64,000 nt of DNA from Catenuloplanes indicus (GCF_030813715.1 NZ_JAUSUZ010000001.1:6510001-6574000); one strand, 5' to 3'. Positions 45,172-54,985 are shown, counted from the stretch's first letter. Numbers and translations: made by a program. The notes: generated from the sequence alone by a model not told the origin.

Positions 45172-47238
45172 TCAGGCGAGCGAGGCCGTGCCCTTCGGCA
45201 GGAACCGCCGCCCGGTGACCGCCTCGGACGTGCCGGTGCGGTCCAGGTACGGCGTGATGCCGCCGAGGTGGAACGGCCAGCCCGCGCCGAGGATCATGCA
45301 CAGGTCGACGTCCTGTGCCTCCGCGACCACGCCGTCGTCGAGCAGGGTGCGGATCTCCTCGGCCAGGCCGTCGAGCACCTTCTGACGTACCTCGTCGGCG
45401 GAGAGCGGCGCGTCACCCACGGTCAGCAGCGCGGTGACCGCCGGGTTGACCTCGTCGTCCACCAGCAGCGGCAGGCGGGCGTCGGCGAGCGCCTTCAGGT
45501 TCGCGCTGAGCGGGAACCGGTCCGGGAACGCCGCGTGCAGCGTCTCCGTCACGTGATAGGCGATGGCCGGCCCGACCAGCTGCAGCAGCGCCAGCGGCCG
45601 CATCGGCAGGCCGAGCGGGTCGATCGCCGAGTCCGCGACCTCCAGCGGCGTGCCGGCGTCGATCGCCGACTGGATCTCCGACAGGAAGCGGACCAGCACC
45701 CGGTTGGCGACGAACGCAGGCGCGTCCTTGACCAGCACGCAACTCTTCCGCAGCTGCTTGCCGACCGCGAACGCGGTGGCCAGCGCCGCGTCCGAGGTCT
45801 GCTCACCACGGATGATCTCCAGCAGCGGCAGCACCGCGACCGGGTTGAAGAAGTGGAAGCCGACCACCCGCTCCGGGTGCTCCAGGTCCGCGGCCATCTC
45901 GGTGACGGACAGCGAGGACGTGTTCGTGGCCAGCACCGCCTCCGGGGAGACGATCTTCTCCAGCTCCGCCCACACCTGCTTCTTGACGGACAGCTCCTCG
46001 AAGACCGCCTCGATGACGAAGTCGGCGTCCGCGAAGACCGACCGGTCGACCGAGCCGGTGACCAGCGCGCGCACCTTCGCCGCGGTGCCGGTGTCCATCC
46101 GGCCCTTGCCGACCGCCTTGTCGATCTCGGCGTGCACGTACGCGACGCCCTTGTCGACGCGCTCCTGATCGAGGTCGGTCAGCACGACCGGCACCTGCAA
46201 CCGGCGCGCGAAGAGCAGCGCCAGTTGGGAGGCCATCAGACCGGCGCCGACCACGCCGACCTTGGTGACGTCCTTCGCGTGGACCGACGACGGCGCACCG
46301 ACCGGCTTCTTCGCGCGGCGCTGCACCAGGTCGAACGCGTACAGGCCACTGCGCAGCTCGTCGCTGAAGATCAGGTCGGCGAGCGCCTGGTCCTCCAGCG
46401 CGGTGCCCTCCGCGAACGAGGCGCCCTTCGCGACGCCGATCAGCTCCAGCGCCCGGTTCGCGGCCGGGACCGCGCCGTGCAGGCGCTTGTCCAGCATCGC
46501 CTTCGCGAAGTAGAGCACGCCGTCCCACGAGTCGCGGTCGACCTGGGGACGCTCCACCGTGACCGTGCCGCCGACCACGCCCGCGGCCCAGGCCAGCGAC
46601 CGCTCCAGGAAGTCGGCCGGCTCCAGCAGCAGGTCCGCGATGCCCATCTCGGTGGCCTGCTTCGGCTTGAGCATGCGGTTCTGCGTGAGCGGGTTCTGGA
46701 TGATCACCGTGGCCGCGTTCGCCGGGCCGATCAGGTTCGGCAGCAGCTGCGTGCCGCCCCAGCCCGGTACCAGGCCGAGCGAGACCTCGGGCAGCGCCAG
46801 CGCGGCGGCGCCGGACGAGAGCGTGCGGTAGTGGCAGTGCAACGCCAGCTCCAGGCCGCCGCCCATCGCCGCGCCGTTGATGAACGCGAACGTCGGGACC
46901 GTGCTGTCCTTCAGCCGCGCGAACACGCGGTGCCCGAGTCGGCCCAGCTCCAGCGCCTGCGCGTGCGTCTCGAGCAGCGGCACGCCGGTGAGGTCCGCGC
47001 CGACAGAGAACACGTACGGCTTGCCGGTGATCGCGATGAACGCCGGTTCGGCCGCGAGCGCCTGGTCGATCGCCTCGGACAGCGACGCCAGGCCGCCCGG
47101 GCCGAACGTGTTGGGCTTCTTGTGGTCGAACCCGTTGTCCAGCGTGATCAGCGCGACCTGGCGGTCGACGCCCGGCACCCGGATCAGCCGGAGCAGCGAC
47201 TTCGTCACGACCTCGGAGGGAAAGGCGATGTCCGTCAT
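45172..47238 (-). CDS. fadB: Fatty-acid oxidation multifunctional protein: enoyl-CoA hydratase / 3-hydroxyacyl-CoA dehydrogenase
   Basis: 688 aa. The N-terminal crotonase domain (~10-290) has the oxyanion-hole segment INGAAMGGGLELALHCHYR and PEVSLGLVPGWGGTQLL. The NAD-binding 3-hydroxyacyl-CoA dehydrogenase (~325-505) has VGVVGAGLMASQLALLFARR, ATNTSSLSV and VVGFHFFNPVAVLPLLEIIR (catalytic His), followed by two C-terminal helical repeats. It hydrates enoyl-CoA and oxidises the product in beta-oxidation. It begins directly after the fadA stop, so thiolase and hydratase form the trifunctional complex. Confidence 0.95.
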   Translation of the reverse strand: MTDIAFPSEVVTKSLLRLIRVPGVDRQVALITLDNGFDHKKPNTFGPGGLASLSEAIDQALAAEPAFIAITGKPYVFSVGADLTGVPLLETHAQALELGRLGHRVFARLKDSTVPTFAFINGAAMGGGLELALHCHYRTLSSGAAALALPEVSLGLVPGWGGTQLLPNLIGPANAATVIIQNPLTQNRMLKPKQATEMGIADLLLEPADFLERSLAWAAGVVGGTVTVERPQVDRDSWDGVLYFAKAMLDKRLHGAVPAANRALELIGVAKGASFAEGTALEDQALADLIFSDELRSGLYAFDLVQRRAKKPVGAPSSVHAKDVTKVGVVGAGLMASQLALLFARRLQVPVVLTDLDQERVDKGVAYVHAEIDKAVGKGRMDTGTAAKVRALVTGSVDRSVFADADFVIEAVFEELSVKKQVWAELEKIVSPEAVLATNTSSLSVTEMAADLEHPERVVGFHFFNPVAVLPLLEIIRGEQTSDAALATAFAVGKQLRKSCVLVKDAPAFVANRVLVRFLSEIQSAIDAGTPLEVADSAIDPLGLPMRPLALLQLVGPAIAYHVTETLHAAFPDRFPLSANLKALADARLPLLVDDEVNPAVTALLTVGDAPLSADEVRQKVLDGLAEEIRTLLDDGVVAEAQDVDLCMILGAGWPFHLGGITPYLDRTGTSEAVTGRRFLPKGTASLA

Positions 47239-48432
47239 TTACTTGTCACCCTCCCAGGCGGGGTTCTCCCAGATGACCGAGCCGCCCATGCCGATGCCGA
47301 TGCACATGGCGGTGATGCCGTACCGGACCTGCGGGTTCTCGGCGAACTGGCGGGCCAGCTGGGTCATCAGCCGGACACCGGAAGAGGCCAGCGGGTGGCC
47401 GACCGAGATCGCGCCGCCCCACGGGTTGACGCGCGGGTCGTCGTCGGCGATGCCGAAGTGGTCGAGGAACGCCAGCACCTGCACCGCGAACGCCTCGTTC
47501 AGCTCGAACAGGCCGATGTCCTCGATGCCCAGGCCGGCCTTGCGCAGCGCCTTCTCCGTCGCCGGGATCGGGCCGACGCCCATCACCTCGGGCTCGACGC
47601 CGACGTACGCGTAGGAGACCAGCCGCATCGCGACCGGCAGGCCCAGCTCACGGGCGACGTCCTCGGCCGCGATCAGTCCGGCGGTGGCGCCGTCGTTCAG
47701 GCCCGCCGCGTTACCGGCGGTGACCTTGCCGTGCGGGCGGAACGGGGTCTTCAGCGTGGCCAGCTTCTCCAGGCTGGTCTCGCGCGGGGCCTCGTCGGTG
47801 CTGGCCAGCCCCCAGCCGGTGGCCGGGTCGCGGACGGCCATGGTGACCAGGTCCGGCTGGAGCTTGCCGTTCGCGTACGCCTTGGCGGTCTTCTCCTGGG
47901 AGGCCAGCGCGAACGCGTCCGCGCGCTCCTTGGTGATCTGCGGCGCGCGGTCGTGCAGGTTCTCCGCGGTCGAGCCCATGACGAGTGCGGACGGGTCGAC
48001 CAGCTTCTCCGCCAGGATCCGCGGGTTCGGGTCGACGCCCTCGCCCATCGGGTGCCGGCCCATGTGCTCCACGCCGCCGGCGATCGCCACGTCGTAGGCG
48101 CCCATGGCGATGCCACCGGCCACCGACGTCACCGCGGTCATCGCGCCGGCGCACATCCGGTCGATGGAGAAGCCGGGCGTGCTCTTCGGCAGGCCGGCCA
48201 ACAGCGCGGCCGTGCGCCCGATGGTGAGGCCCTGGTCGCCGATCTGCGTGGTGGCCGCGATCGCGACCTCCTCCACGCGGTCCGGCGGAAGCTGCGGATT
48301 ACGGGCCATCAGCTCCCGGATGCAGCGGATCACGAGGTCGTCGGCGCGGGTGTCGGCGTACATCCCACCCGCCTTGCCGAACGGAGTGCGGACACCGTCG
48401 ACGAAGACGACGTCCCGGACTTGACGGGGCAC
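47239..48432 (-). CDS. fadA: Acetyl-CoA C-acyltransferase (thiolase)
   Basis: 397 aa from GTG 48432 with GGAGG 7 nt upstream. The nucleophilic Cys is C94 (SIDRMCAGAMTAVT). NEAFAVQVLAFLD, GGAISVGHPLASSG (catalytic His) and MCIGIGMGGSVIW (second Cys) complete the active site. It cleaves 3-ketoacyl-CoA with CoA to give acetyl-CoA. First gene of the fadA-fadB operon. An inverted repeat with one arm over the ribosome-binding site may control its translation or bind a repressor. Confidence 0.96.
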   Translation of the reverse strand: MPRQVRDVVFVDGVRTPFGKAGGMYADTRADDLVIRCIRELMARNPQLPPDRVEEVAIAATTQIGDQGLTIGRTAALLAGLPKSTPGFSIDRMCAGAMTAVTSVAGGIAMGAYDVAIAGGVEHMGRHPMGEGVDPNPRILAEKLVDPSALVMGSTAENLHDRAPQITKERADAFALASQEKTAKAYANGKLQPDLVTMAVRDPATGWGLASTDEAPRETSLEKLATLKTPFRPHGKVTAGNAAGLNDGATAGLIAAEDVARELGLPVAMRLVSYAYVGVEPEVMGVGPIPATEKALRKAGLGIEDIGLFELNEAFAVQVLAFLDHFGIADDDPRVNPWGGAISVGHPLASSGVRLMTQLARQFAENPQVRYGITAMCIGIGMGGSVIWENPAWEGDK

Positions 48433-48440
48433 AGCAGGCC

Positions 48441-48553
48441 TCCTCGCGAAATCATGTCGTGTGCGGCAATGCTACTCGTCGGTAACCAAAGGTCGCAGTC
48501 CGACGCCCCTATGGTCCAGGCCACACCTGGACCACCGCATGATTTCGCGAGGA
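48441..48553. promoter_or_regulatory. 16-bp inverted repeat framing the fadA leader
   Basis: Arms 48441-48456 (TCCTCGCGAAATCATG) and 48538-48553 are perfectly complementary, 81 nt apart. On the minus strand the promoter-distal arm ends in GAGGA, part of the fadA Shine-Dalgarno sequence. The terminator at 48512-48534 lies inside the loop. Confidence 0.7.
48512..48534 (-). terminator. Terminator of the HRDC/ribonuclease D gene
   Basis: A 9-bp perfect stem (TGGTCCAGG 48512-48520 with 48526-48534) and CCACA loop, about 31 nt past the stop codon on the minus strand. Confidence 0.65.
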
Positions 48554-48564
48554 AGCCCGTCAGC

Positions 48565-49887
48565 TCAGTCCTGTGCCGGCAGCGCCTCCGCCAGGCCGGT
48601 GGCCAGCAGGTTCACCTGCCAGTTGCGGGCGTTGTAGCCGCGCAACGTGTCGCCGACCGTCGCGACCGTGACCTCCTCCGGTGGCGTCCACGCCAGCCGG
48701 CGGATCGAGTCCGGCGAGATCAGGTTCTCCGGCGGCAGGTTGTGCTGGGCCGCGATCTGCAGCACCACCTCGCGGCAGCGGGCCAGCCGGGCCGCGGCGG
48801 CCGGATCCCGATCGGCCCACCGGTGCGGTGGCGGCGGGCCCTCTATCGGCGGCGAGACCGGCAGCTCCGCGTCGGGCAGCGCCCGGGCCTCGCGCAACGC
48901 CTCCAGCCAGGTCTTGGCCAGCCGGCGCACCGAGCGCCCGCCGAATCCGGGCACGGTGAGCAGCGTGCGCTCGTCCTGCGGGTCCAGCTCGGCCGCCGCG
49001 ACGATCGCGGCGTCCGGCAGCACGCGGCCCGGTGCGGAGTCCCGGCGGGAGGCGACGGCGTCCCGGGCGTACCAGAGCGCCCGGACCCGCGCCTGGGCAC
49101 GCTGGCCGCGGATCCGGTGGATGCCGGAGGTGCGCCGCCACGGGTCGGTCCGCACCTTCGGCGGCTGCCCGCCGGAGGCGACCAGTGCGGCGAACTCCTC
49201 CGCCGCCCACTCGGCCTTACCCTGACGCTGCAACTCCTCGGCGAGCACGTCGCGAAGGTCGGTCAGCATCTCCACGTCGAGCGCGGCGTAGGTGAGCCAC
49301 GACTCCGGCAGCGGACGGCTGGACCAGTCCGCGGCCGAGTGGTGCTTCTCCAGCGAGTAGCCGAGCAGCGATTCGGTGAGCGCGGCCAGGCCGACCCGCT
49401 CGTACCCGCCCAGCCGGGCCGCGAGCTCGGTGTCGAACAGCCGGCGGGGACGCAGGCCGAGCTCGGCCAGGCAGGGGAGATCCTGGTTGGCGGCGTGCAG
49501 CACCCACTCCGCGTCGGCGATCGCCGCGTCCAGCGCACGCAGGTCACCGAGGGGCAGCGGGTCGATCAGCACGGTTCCCGCGCCGGCCCGGCGCAGCTGC
49601 ACCAGGTAGGCACGCTGGCTGTAGCGGTAGCCGGAGGCGCGCTCCGCGTCGACCGCGACGGGCCCGGTGCCGGCGGCGAACCGGGCGACGGCGTCGTCCA
49701 GTTCCTTGCCGCTCTCCACGGGCTTCGGCGTGCCGTCTCGGGGCACGAGCAAAGGGACCGCCCCGCCGGGGGAGGGGTCGGGCCTCACGTCTGACTCCGC
49801 CGCCGGGCGGTCGTCGGCTGGGTTGTGCGGTCCGTCCCCTGCCTGGCGTTGCGCGTCCCGACGGTGCAGGGGTGATTCGTCGGTCAC
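48565..49887 (-). CDS. Ribonuclease D-like 3'-5' exonuclease with HRDC domain
   Basis: 440 aa. The DEDDy exonuclease at ~60-260 shows VAVDAERASGYRY (Asp, Glu), VLHAANQDLPCL (Asp), LFDTELAARLGG and the WLTYAALDVEML Tyr/Asp pair. An HRDC helical domain (~270-350, RARALWYARDAVASRRDSAP-like) and a basic C-terminal region follow. Probably trims 3' ends of tRNA or other RNAs. The actinobacterial counterpart (Rv2681) has the same neighbours, DUF3000 and dxs/hem genes. Confidence 0.93.
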   Translation of the reverse strand: MTDESPLHRRDAQRQAGDGPHNPADDRPAAESDVRPDPSPGGAVPLLVPRDGTPKPVESGKELDDAVARFAAGTGPVAVDAERASGYRYSQRAYLVQLRRAGAGTVLIDPLPLGDLRALDAAIADAEWVLHAANQDLPCLAELGLRPRRLFDTELAARLGGYERVGLAALTESLLGYSLEKHHSAADWSSRPLPESWLTYAALDVEMLTDLRDVLAEELQRQGKAEWAAEEFAALVASGGQPPKVRTDPWRRTSGIHRIRGQRAQARVRALWYARDAVASRRDSAPGRVLPDAAIVAAAELDPQDERTLLTVPGFGGRSVRRLAKTWLEALREARALPDAELPVSPPIEGPPPPHRWADRDPAAAARLARCREVVLQIAAQHNLPPENLISPDSIRRLAWTPPEEVTVATVGDTLRGYNARNWQVNLLATGLAEALPAQD

Positions 49888-49955
49888 CTTGTAACCCTAC
49901 GGGTTGCCGGACGTTAACCCGTCGCTGCGCCTGCGTCGGCGCGTCGGAACGCGCA

Positions 49956-50525
49956 TCAGCGGCCGAACGGGGAGATGGCGGTCACGCCCGGCGGCGGCAG
50001 GCCGGCCGTGGAGGAGAGCAGCGCACACCAGCCGAGGAGATGGACGGTGAGGGCGTGTTCCGAGTCGTCGAGCGGGGTCCAGGACGCCCGCAGCTCGATG
50101 TCGGCCGTGGCCGGCGGCCCGGCCAGGTCGCCGAACCGGGTGGAGGTCGTCTGCGTGACCGTGCCGGCCAGCGCGGCGTGCGTGGCCCCCTGGGTCTCCA
50201 GCGCGTCGGTCAGCCAGGTCCAGGCCACGGCCGGGAGCAGCGGGTCCGCGGCCAGCTCCGGTTCGAGCTCCGCGGTGACGTAGCTGACGAGCCGCAACCG
50301 GCCCTGCCATGCCTCGTGACCGGCCGGGTCGTACAGCAGGACGAGGCGTCCGGTCGCCACCTCGTCGCCGTCGCGCAGCACCGTGGCGCTCAACGCGAAC
50401 GCGTAAGGAGCCAGCCGCTGAGGGGCGGTGACCTCCTCCAGCAGGATCTCCGGGCGGGGGGTGGCGGCGCGCAGGCCGGCTACGGCACGCGCGAACGTCT
50501 CCGGGAGAACGGTCGAGGGTGCCAT
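49956..50525 (-). CDS. DUF3000 domain-containing protein
   Basis: 189 aa. The family signature RPEILLEEVTAPQRLAPYAF and the ending HLLGWCALLSSTAGLPPPGV are clear. Soluble, no cofactor motif, function unknown, actinobacteria-only. Divergent from hemE across 164 bp and 68 bp upstream of the ribonuclease D gene on the same strand, so possibly co-transcribed with it. Confidence 0.92.
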   Translation of the reverse strand: MAPSTVLPETFARAVAGLRAATPRPEILLEEVTAPQRLAPYAFALSATVLRDGDEVATGRLVLLYDPAGHEAWQGRLRLVSYVTAELEPELAADPLLPAVAWTWLTDALETQGATHAALAGTVTQTTSTRFGDLAGPPATADIELRASWTPLDDSEHALTVHLLGWCALLSSTAGLPPPGVTAISPFGR

Positions 50526-50689
50526 GCCCGCAGCCTAAGCGCGGGCCTTACGCGTTCGGCGCCCGGCACGCCGGGGCCATCGGCGTCGATCGTGTCGCGG
50601 CCGTGGGTCGTGCGTGGTCCCGGTGACGCCCCGGCGAGCCGTCAGGTGTGCCGGAACCGGTTGCCGCCAGGCGTGCGAGCATGGAGGGG

Positions 50690-51766
50690 ATGACGACCAC
50701 AGCATCGGGCGCCACCCGCGCCTCCTCCCAGGTCCCGGCCACCGCAGACTCCGCGTTCGTGCGCGCGGCCCGGGGCGGGCCGGTGCCGCACACACCCGTG
50801 TGGTTCATGCGTCAGGCGGGCCGGTCGCTCCCCGAGTACCGCAAGGTCCGCGAGGGCATCCCGATGCTGGAGTCCTGCCGCCGGCCCGAGCTGGTGGCGG
50901 AGATCACGCTGCAGCCGGTCCGCCGGCACGGCGTGGACGCGGCGATCTTCTTCAGCGACATCGTGGTCCCGATCGCGGCCGCCGGCATCGATCTGGAGAT
51001 CGTGGCGGGCACCGGCCCGGTGATCGCCGAGCCGGTCCGCACCGCCGCCGACGTGGAGCGGCTGCGGCCGATCACGATCGACGACGTCTCGTTCGTGGAC
51101 CAGGCGGTCCGGCTGCTCACCGCCGAGCTGGGCGCGACGCCGCTGATCGGGTTCGCGGGCGCGCCGTTCACGCTGGCCAGCTACCTTATCGAGGGCGGGC
51201 CGTCACGCACGTACACCCGCACCAAGGCCATGATGTACGGCGCCCCCGACCTGTGGAACGCGCTGCTGGACCGGCTCGCGGACATCACGCTCGAATTCCT
51301 CCGGGTGCAGGTCGCGGCCGGGGTCTCCGCGGTCCAGCTCTTCGACTCGTGGGCCGGTGCGCTGTCCGAGGCGGACTACCGCCGGCACGTGCTCCCGCAC
51401 TCCCGGAAGGTGCTGTCCGGGCTGGCCGGCGCGGGCGTGCCGCGCATCCACTTCGGCGTCGGCACCGCGCTGCTGCTCGGCGCGATGGGCGAGGCCGGGG
51501 CGGACGTGGTGGGCGTGGACTGGCGCACGCCGCTGGACGTCGCCGTGACGCAGATCGGCGCCGGCAAGGCCGTGCAGGGCAACCTCGACCCGGCTGTCCT
51601 CTTCGCACCGTGGCCGGTCGTCGAGCAGCACGTGCGCCGCATCCTGGACGAGGGCCGCGCCGCACCCGGTCACGTCTTCAACCTGGGCCACGGCGTGCTG
51701 CCGGACACCGACCCGGACGTGCTGACCCGCGTCGTCGAGCTGGTCCACACGGTCTCCGCACGGTAA
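50690..51766 (+). CDS. hemE: Uroporphyrinogen III decarboxylase
   Basis: 358 aa from ATG 50690. An in-frame ATG at 50681 is a real alternative because GGAGGGG sits very close to 50690. Motifs: [16 protein letters not shown] (substrate Arg residues), [32 protein letters not shown] and the C-terminal [19 protein letters not shown]. It converts uroporphyrinogen III to coproporphyrinogen III. Head of a same-strand group leading to hemY and hemQ. Confidence 0.96.
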   Translation: MTTTASGATRASSQVPATADSAFVRAARGGPVPHTPVWFMRQAGRSLPEYRKVREGIPMLESCRRPELVAEITLQPVRRHGVDAAIFFSDIVVPIAAAGIDLEIVAGTGPVIAEPVRTAADVERLRPITIDDVSFVDQAVRLLTAELGATPLIGFAGAPFTLASYLIEGGPSRTYTRTKAMMYGAPDLWNALLDRLADITLEFLRVQVAAGVSAVQLFDSWAGALSEADYRRHVLPHSRKVLSGLAGAGVPRIHFGVGTALLLGAMGEAGADVVGVDWRTPLDVAVTQIGAGKAVQGNLDPAVLFAPWPVVEQHVRRILDEGRAAPGHVFNLGHGVLPDTDPDVLTRVVELVHTVSAR

Positions 51767-51774
51767 CCGCGGCC

Positions 51775-52269
51775 ATGGTGGAGCTGCCGCGGGTCCCCGA
51801 CGACGAGCCGGCGCTGCGTGCCGCGTTCTCCCGGTTCCCCAGCGGCGTCGTCGCGGTCGCGGCACTGGTCGACGGGGCACCGGCCGGCATGTCGGCCAGC
51901 TCGTTCACGTCCGTCTCGCTCGACCCGCCGTTGGTCTCGGTGAACGCGCACGTCAAGTCCGTGACCTGGGCCCGCCTCGCGGACCGGCCGCGCCTCGGGC
52001 TGAGCGTGCTCGGCGAGGACCAGGCGGACATCTGCCGCCGCCTCGCCACCCGCGGCCTCGGCGACCGCTTCGCCGGCGTCCCCTGGGCGGCCACCGGCAG
52101 CGGCGCGGTCTTCGTCGAGGGCGCGACCGCCTGGCTGGAGTGCGAGATCACGCAGCGCGTGCCGGCCGGCGACCACGAGATCATCGTGCTCGGCCTGCAC
52201 GCGGTCGCCACCGTGCCGGACCGCCCGCCGCTGATCTTCCACGCGAGCGCCTTCCACCGCCTCGCCTGA
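51775..52269 (+). CDS. Flavin reductase family protein
   Basis: 164 aa from ATG 51775, 8 bp after hemE. FMN-binding split-barrel motifs: FSRFPSGVVAVAALVDGAPA, GMSASSFTSVSLDPPLVSVN and LGLHAVATVPDRPPLIFHAS. It probably reduces FMN/FAD with NAD(P)H for a partner monooxygenase. Placement between hemE and hemY suggests co-transcription, but a role in heme synthesis is only a guess. The stretch 52270-52758 after it has no gene: it holds repeat copy C and the TTGTCCACA block. Confidence 0.9.
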   Translation: MVELPRVPDDEPALRAAFSRFPSGVVAVAALVDGAPAGMSASSFTSVSLDPPLVSVNAHVKSVTWARLADRPRLGLSVLGEDQADICRRLATRGLGDRFAGVPWAATGSGAVFVEGATAWLECEITQRVPAGDHEIIVLGLHAVATVPDRPPLIFHASAFHRLA

Positions 52270-52340
52270 TCTCCCCCGCTTCCTCGCGTGCTCCGGCCGC
52301 GCGCACGGCGCCGCCCGGGGAATCGACCACGAACCCGATG

Positions 52341-52448
52341 TCCCGCTTCCGGCGTGGTGCGGCCCGCATGCTCGCGCGGGCGAACCGGGCGGTCCGCTCA
52401 TCTCCGCTGGCCCCGTTCGCTCCCCGCCGCGGAGCCGGTTCCGCGGGG
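52341..52448 (+). repeat. Dispersed 3'-end repeat, long subfamily (copy C)
   Basis: Starts TCCCGCTTCCGGCGTGGTGC, continues GCATGCTCGCGCGGGC and ends with GGAGCCGGTTCCG. It aligns with copies at 10158 and 16806 but lacks the last ~12 bp. It lies 71 nt after the flavin reductase stop in the same orientation. Confidence 0.75.
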
Positions 52449-52541
52449 CAAGATCGGCGCGGGTTCCGCCCGATGGCCGCTTCCGTGCCGCGGGTCCGAT
52501 CAGAACCCGAGGTCAGTGCCGTGATCACCGCAACCGGGCGC

Positions 52542-52588
52542 GGTCCGATCGGTCACGGTGATTCCGGGTTGTCCACAGGCCTGGTGAG
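52542..52588 (+). promoter_or_regulatory. Block with actinobacterial DnaA-box 9-mer, related to 42061-42105
   Basis: TCCGATCGGTCACGGTG and then TTGTCCACAGGCCTGGTG match the block upstream of the AbiEi/DUF559 gene almost base for base, yet no such gene follows here. It may be the remnant of a lost gene copy or a shared regulatory element. Confidence 0.4.
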
Positions 52589-52758
52589 GCATGGGTGGCG
52601 CCGGGCAAGGTGGATTCGTGGTCGCGGAGCGCCGGTGACGCATGCACCGTTGTGACGCGGTCGTGTCCGGCCACCGGTGGCCGGGAGGGCGAAGGTCAGG
52701 TGGGAGATGGGCCACCCGGCCCGGTGAGTCGGCGAGGCGAGGTGGCAGGCTGGTGAGC

Positions 52759-54237
52759 ATGGGCAACGAGCGGGTCGCGGTGGTGGGCGGCGGCATCGCG
52801 GGGCTCGCGGCGGCGCTGCGGCTGCGGGAGCGGCTGGGGCCGGGCGCGACCATCACGATCTTCGAGCAGGGCGCGGTGCTCGGCGGGAAGCTGCGCACCG
52901 GGGAGCTGGCCGGCGGGCCGCAGGAGCTGGGGGCGGAGACGTTCCTGGCCGGCGATCCGGGCGGTGGCGAGTCCGCGGCCGTGTCGCTGGCCCGGCGGGC
53001 CGGTCTGGGCGACCGCCTGGTGCATCCCGGCACCACGCAGGCCGCGCTGGTGATCGGCGGCACGCTGGCCGACATCCCGGGCGGGACGCTGATGGGCGTT
53101 CCGGAGGACGCGGCACAGGTCGCGTCCGTGGCCCGGGTCGTCGAGGAGCGCGACGCCGATCAGGGCCGGCCGCTGCTGGCCGACGGCGAGGACACGGCGA
53201 TCGGCGCGCTGATCCGCCGCCGGTTCGGCGACGAGGTCGTGGACCGGCTGGTCGATCCGCTGCTGGGCGGCGTCTACGCGGGCCGCGCCGACGAGCTCTC
53301 CCTGGAGATGACGGTGCCCGCGCTGGCCCGCGCGGCGCACACCGAGCGCACCCTCACCGCCGCGGTCAAGGCCGCCAAGGCCGCTTCGGCACGCGCCCGG
53401 GCCGCGCGCACCGGGAGCGGCAACGGCGCTGCCGGGCGGCCGGGTGGACCGCCGATCTTCGCCACGGTGGACGGTGGGCTGACCCGGCTTGTGGAGGCGG
53501 TGGCGGACGCGGCGAAGGCGGAGGTGCGGCTGGGGCTGCCGGTGCGGGCGCTGGAGCCCACCGGTGACGGCGGCTGGGTGCTGACGGTCGGTGCGGCCAA
53601 CGCCGGTGACGCCGCGGAGCGGCACCGGGCGGACGCGATCGTGCTCGCGGTGCCGGCGAAGGCGGCGGCGCGGCTGCTGACGGGTGTGGACGCGAGCGTC
53701 TCGGGCGTGCTCGGCCGGCTGGACTACGCCAGCATCGCGCTGATCAACATGGCGTTGCCGGCGGCGGCGCTGCCGAACCTGTCGGGCCTGCTGATCCCGC
53801 CGGTCGAAGGGCTGCTGATCAAGGCGGCGACGTTCTTCGGCGTGAAGTGGCCGCACCTGCGACGGGCGGACGGCGTGGTGCAGGTGCGTGCGTCGGTGGG
53901 CCGCCACGGCGAGGAGCATCTGCTGCAGCGGGACGACGCCGAGCTGGTGACGGCCGCGCACGCGGAGCTGTCGCGGCTGCTGGGCGGCGCGCTTCCGGCA
54001 CCGGTGGACACGCTCGTGCAGCGGTGGGGCGGGGCGTTGCCGCAGTACGCGCCGGGGCATCGAGCACGGATCACATCGGCCCGGGAAACTCTCCGGGCCG
54101 CGCATCCGACCATCGCGCTGGCGGGTGCGGCCTACGACGGCGTGGGCATCCCACTCTGCGTGCGGTCCGGTGAGAACGCGGCCGACGACGTGGCGGACGT
54201 TGTGAAAGCAAGCGACATGAGCAGGGAGAACGCATGA
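52759..54237 (+). CDS. hemY: Protoporphyrinogen/coproporphyrinogen oxidase
   Basis: 492 aa from ATG 52759 (GTG 52753 possible). The FAD fold is [19 protein letters not shown] then [34 protein letters not shown] and the C-terminal [20 protein letters not shown] are typical of HemY-type oxidases. In Gram-positive bacteria this enzyme (also called CgoX) oxidises coproporphyrinogen III to coproporphyrin III. Its stop overlaps the hemQ start (ATGA), fitting the coproporphyrin-dependent heme route. Confidence 0.94.
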   Translation: MGNERVAVVGGGIAGLAAALRLRERLGPGATITIFEQGAVLGGKLRTGELAGGPQELGAETFLAGDPGGGESAAVSLARRAGLGDRLVHPGTTQAALVIGGTLADIPGGTLMGVPEDAAQVASVARVVEERDADQGRPLLADGEDTAIGALIRRRFGDEVVDRLVDPLLGGVYAGRADELSLEMTVPALARAAHTERTLTAAVKAAKAASARARAARTGSGNGAAGRPGGPPIFATVDGGLTRLVEAVADAAKAEVRLGLPVRALEPTGDGGWVLTVGAANAGDAAERHRADAIVLAVPAKAAARLLTGVDASVSGVLGRLDYASIALINMALPAAALPNLSGLLIPPVEGLLIKAATFFGVKWPHLRRADGVVQVRASVGRHGEEHLLQRDDAELVTAAHAELSRLLGGALPAPVDTLVQRWGGALPQYAPGHRARITSARETLRAAHPTIALAGAAYDGVGIPLCVRSGENAADDVADVVKASDMSRENA

Positions 54238-54935
54238 GCGATCAGACGAACGCGGCGCGGATCAAGGAACTGAACGCGAGCATCCGCTACACGATGTGGT
54301 CCGTGTTCAAGGCCGAGACGCCGCTGCCGGCGCTGCGCGACGACGTGAGCGCGGAGGTGGACGCGCTCTTCGAGCAACTGGAGGCGAAGGGCGTGGCGAT
54401 CCGGGGCACGTACGACGTGTCCGGCCTGCGCGCGGACGCCGACCTGATGATCTGGTGGCACGCGGAGTCGAGCGACTCGCTGCAGGAGGCGTACTCCCTG
54501 TTCCGTCGCACCGCGCTGGGCCGGCACCTGAGCCCGGTCTGGTCGCAGATGGCGCTGCACCGGCCGGCCGAGTTCAACCGCAGCCACATCCCGGCGTTCC
54601 TGGCCGGCGAGGAGGCCCGGCCGTACCTGTGCGTCTACCCGTTCGTGCGGTCCTACGAGTGGTACCTCCTGCCGGACGAGGAGCGGCGCGACCTGCTGCG
54701 CGAGCACGGGCAGATGGCGCGCGGCTACCCGGACGTGCGGGCCAACACGGTCGCGTCGTTCGCGCTCGGCGACTACGAGTGGATGCTGGCGTTCGAGGCG
54801 GACGAGCTGTACCGGATCGTGGACCTGATGCGTGACCTGCGCGCGTCCGGGGCCCGACGGCACGTCCGCGAAGAGGTGCCGTTCTACACCGGCCGCCGGC
54901 GCTCGATCGCGGAGATCGCCGCGTCCCTGCCGTAA
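54234..54935 (+). CDS. hemQ: HemQ, coproheme decarboxylase (chlorite-dismutase fold)
   Basis: 233 aa. [52 protein letters not shown] and the proximal-histidine segment [14 protein letters not shown] are family hallmarks. The catalytic-loop Tyr lies in [10 protein letters not shown]. With H2O2 it decarboxylates iron-coproporphyrin III twice to give heme b, the last step of the actinobacterial pathway. Coupled to hemY by a 4-bp overlap and ended by a perfect hairpin. Confidence 0.96.
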   Translation: MSDQTNAARIKELNASIRYTMWSVFKAETPLPALRDDVSAEVDALFEQLEAKGVAIRGTYDVSGLRADADLMIWWHAESSDSLQEAYSLFRRTALGRHLSPVWSQMALHRPAEFNRSHIPAFLAGEEARPYLCVYPFVRSYEWYLLPDEERRDLLREHGQMARGYPDVRANTVASFALGDYEWMLAFEADELYRIVDLMRDLRASGARRHVREEVPFYTGRRRSIAEIAASLP

Positions 54936-54943
54936 CACGGCGA

Positions 54944-54973
54944 CGGGGGTACGGGCGGGACCCCGTACCCCCG
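54944..54973. terminator. Bidirectional terminator, perfect 12-bp stem
   Basis: Arms 54944-54955 and 54962-54973 with a 6-nt loop, between the convergent hemQ and PL1 pectate lyase genes. Confidence 0.88.
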
Positions 54974-54985
54974 AAGGCTCTTGAT

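Noticed and set aside
44707-49794. A 1695-codon open frame on the plus strand
   Set aside because: It lies opposite the DUF2637, fadB, fadA and ribonuclease D genes, all of which have full family motifs. High GC leaves antisense frames open; its composition is Arg/Gln/His-rich with no domain.
42087-52577. DnaA boxes TTATCCACA and TTGTCCACA as an origin of replication
   Set aside because: Two isolated boxes 10 kb apart, no cluster, no dnaA/dnaN/gyrB nearby.
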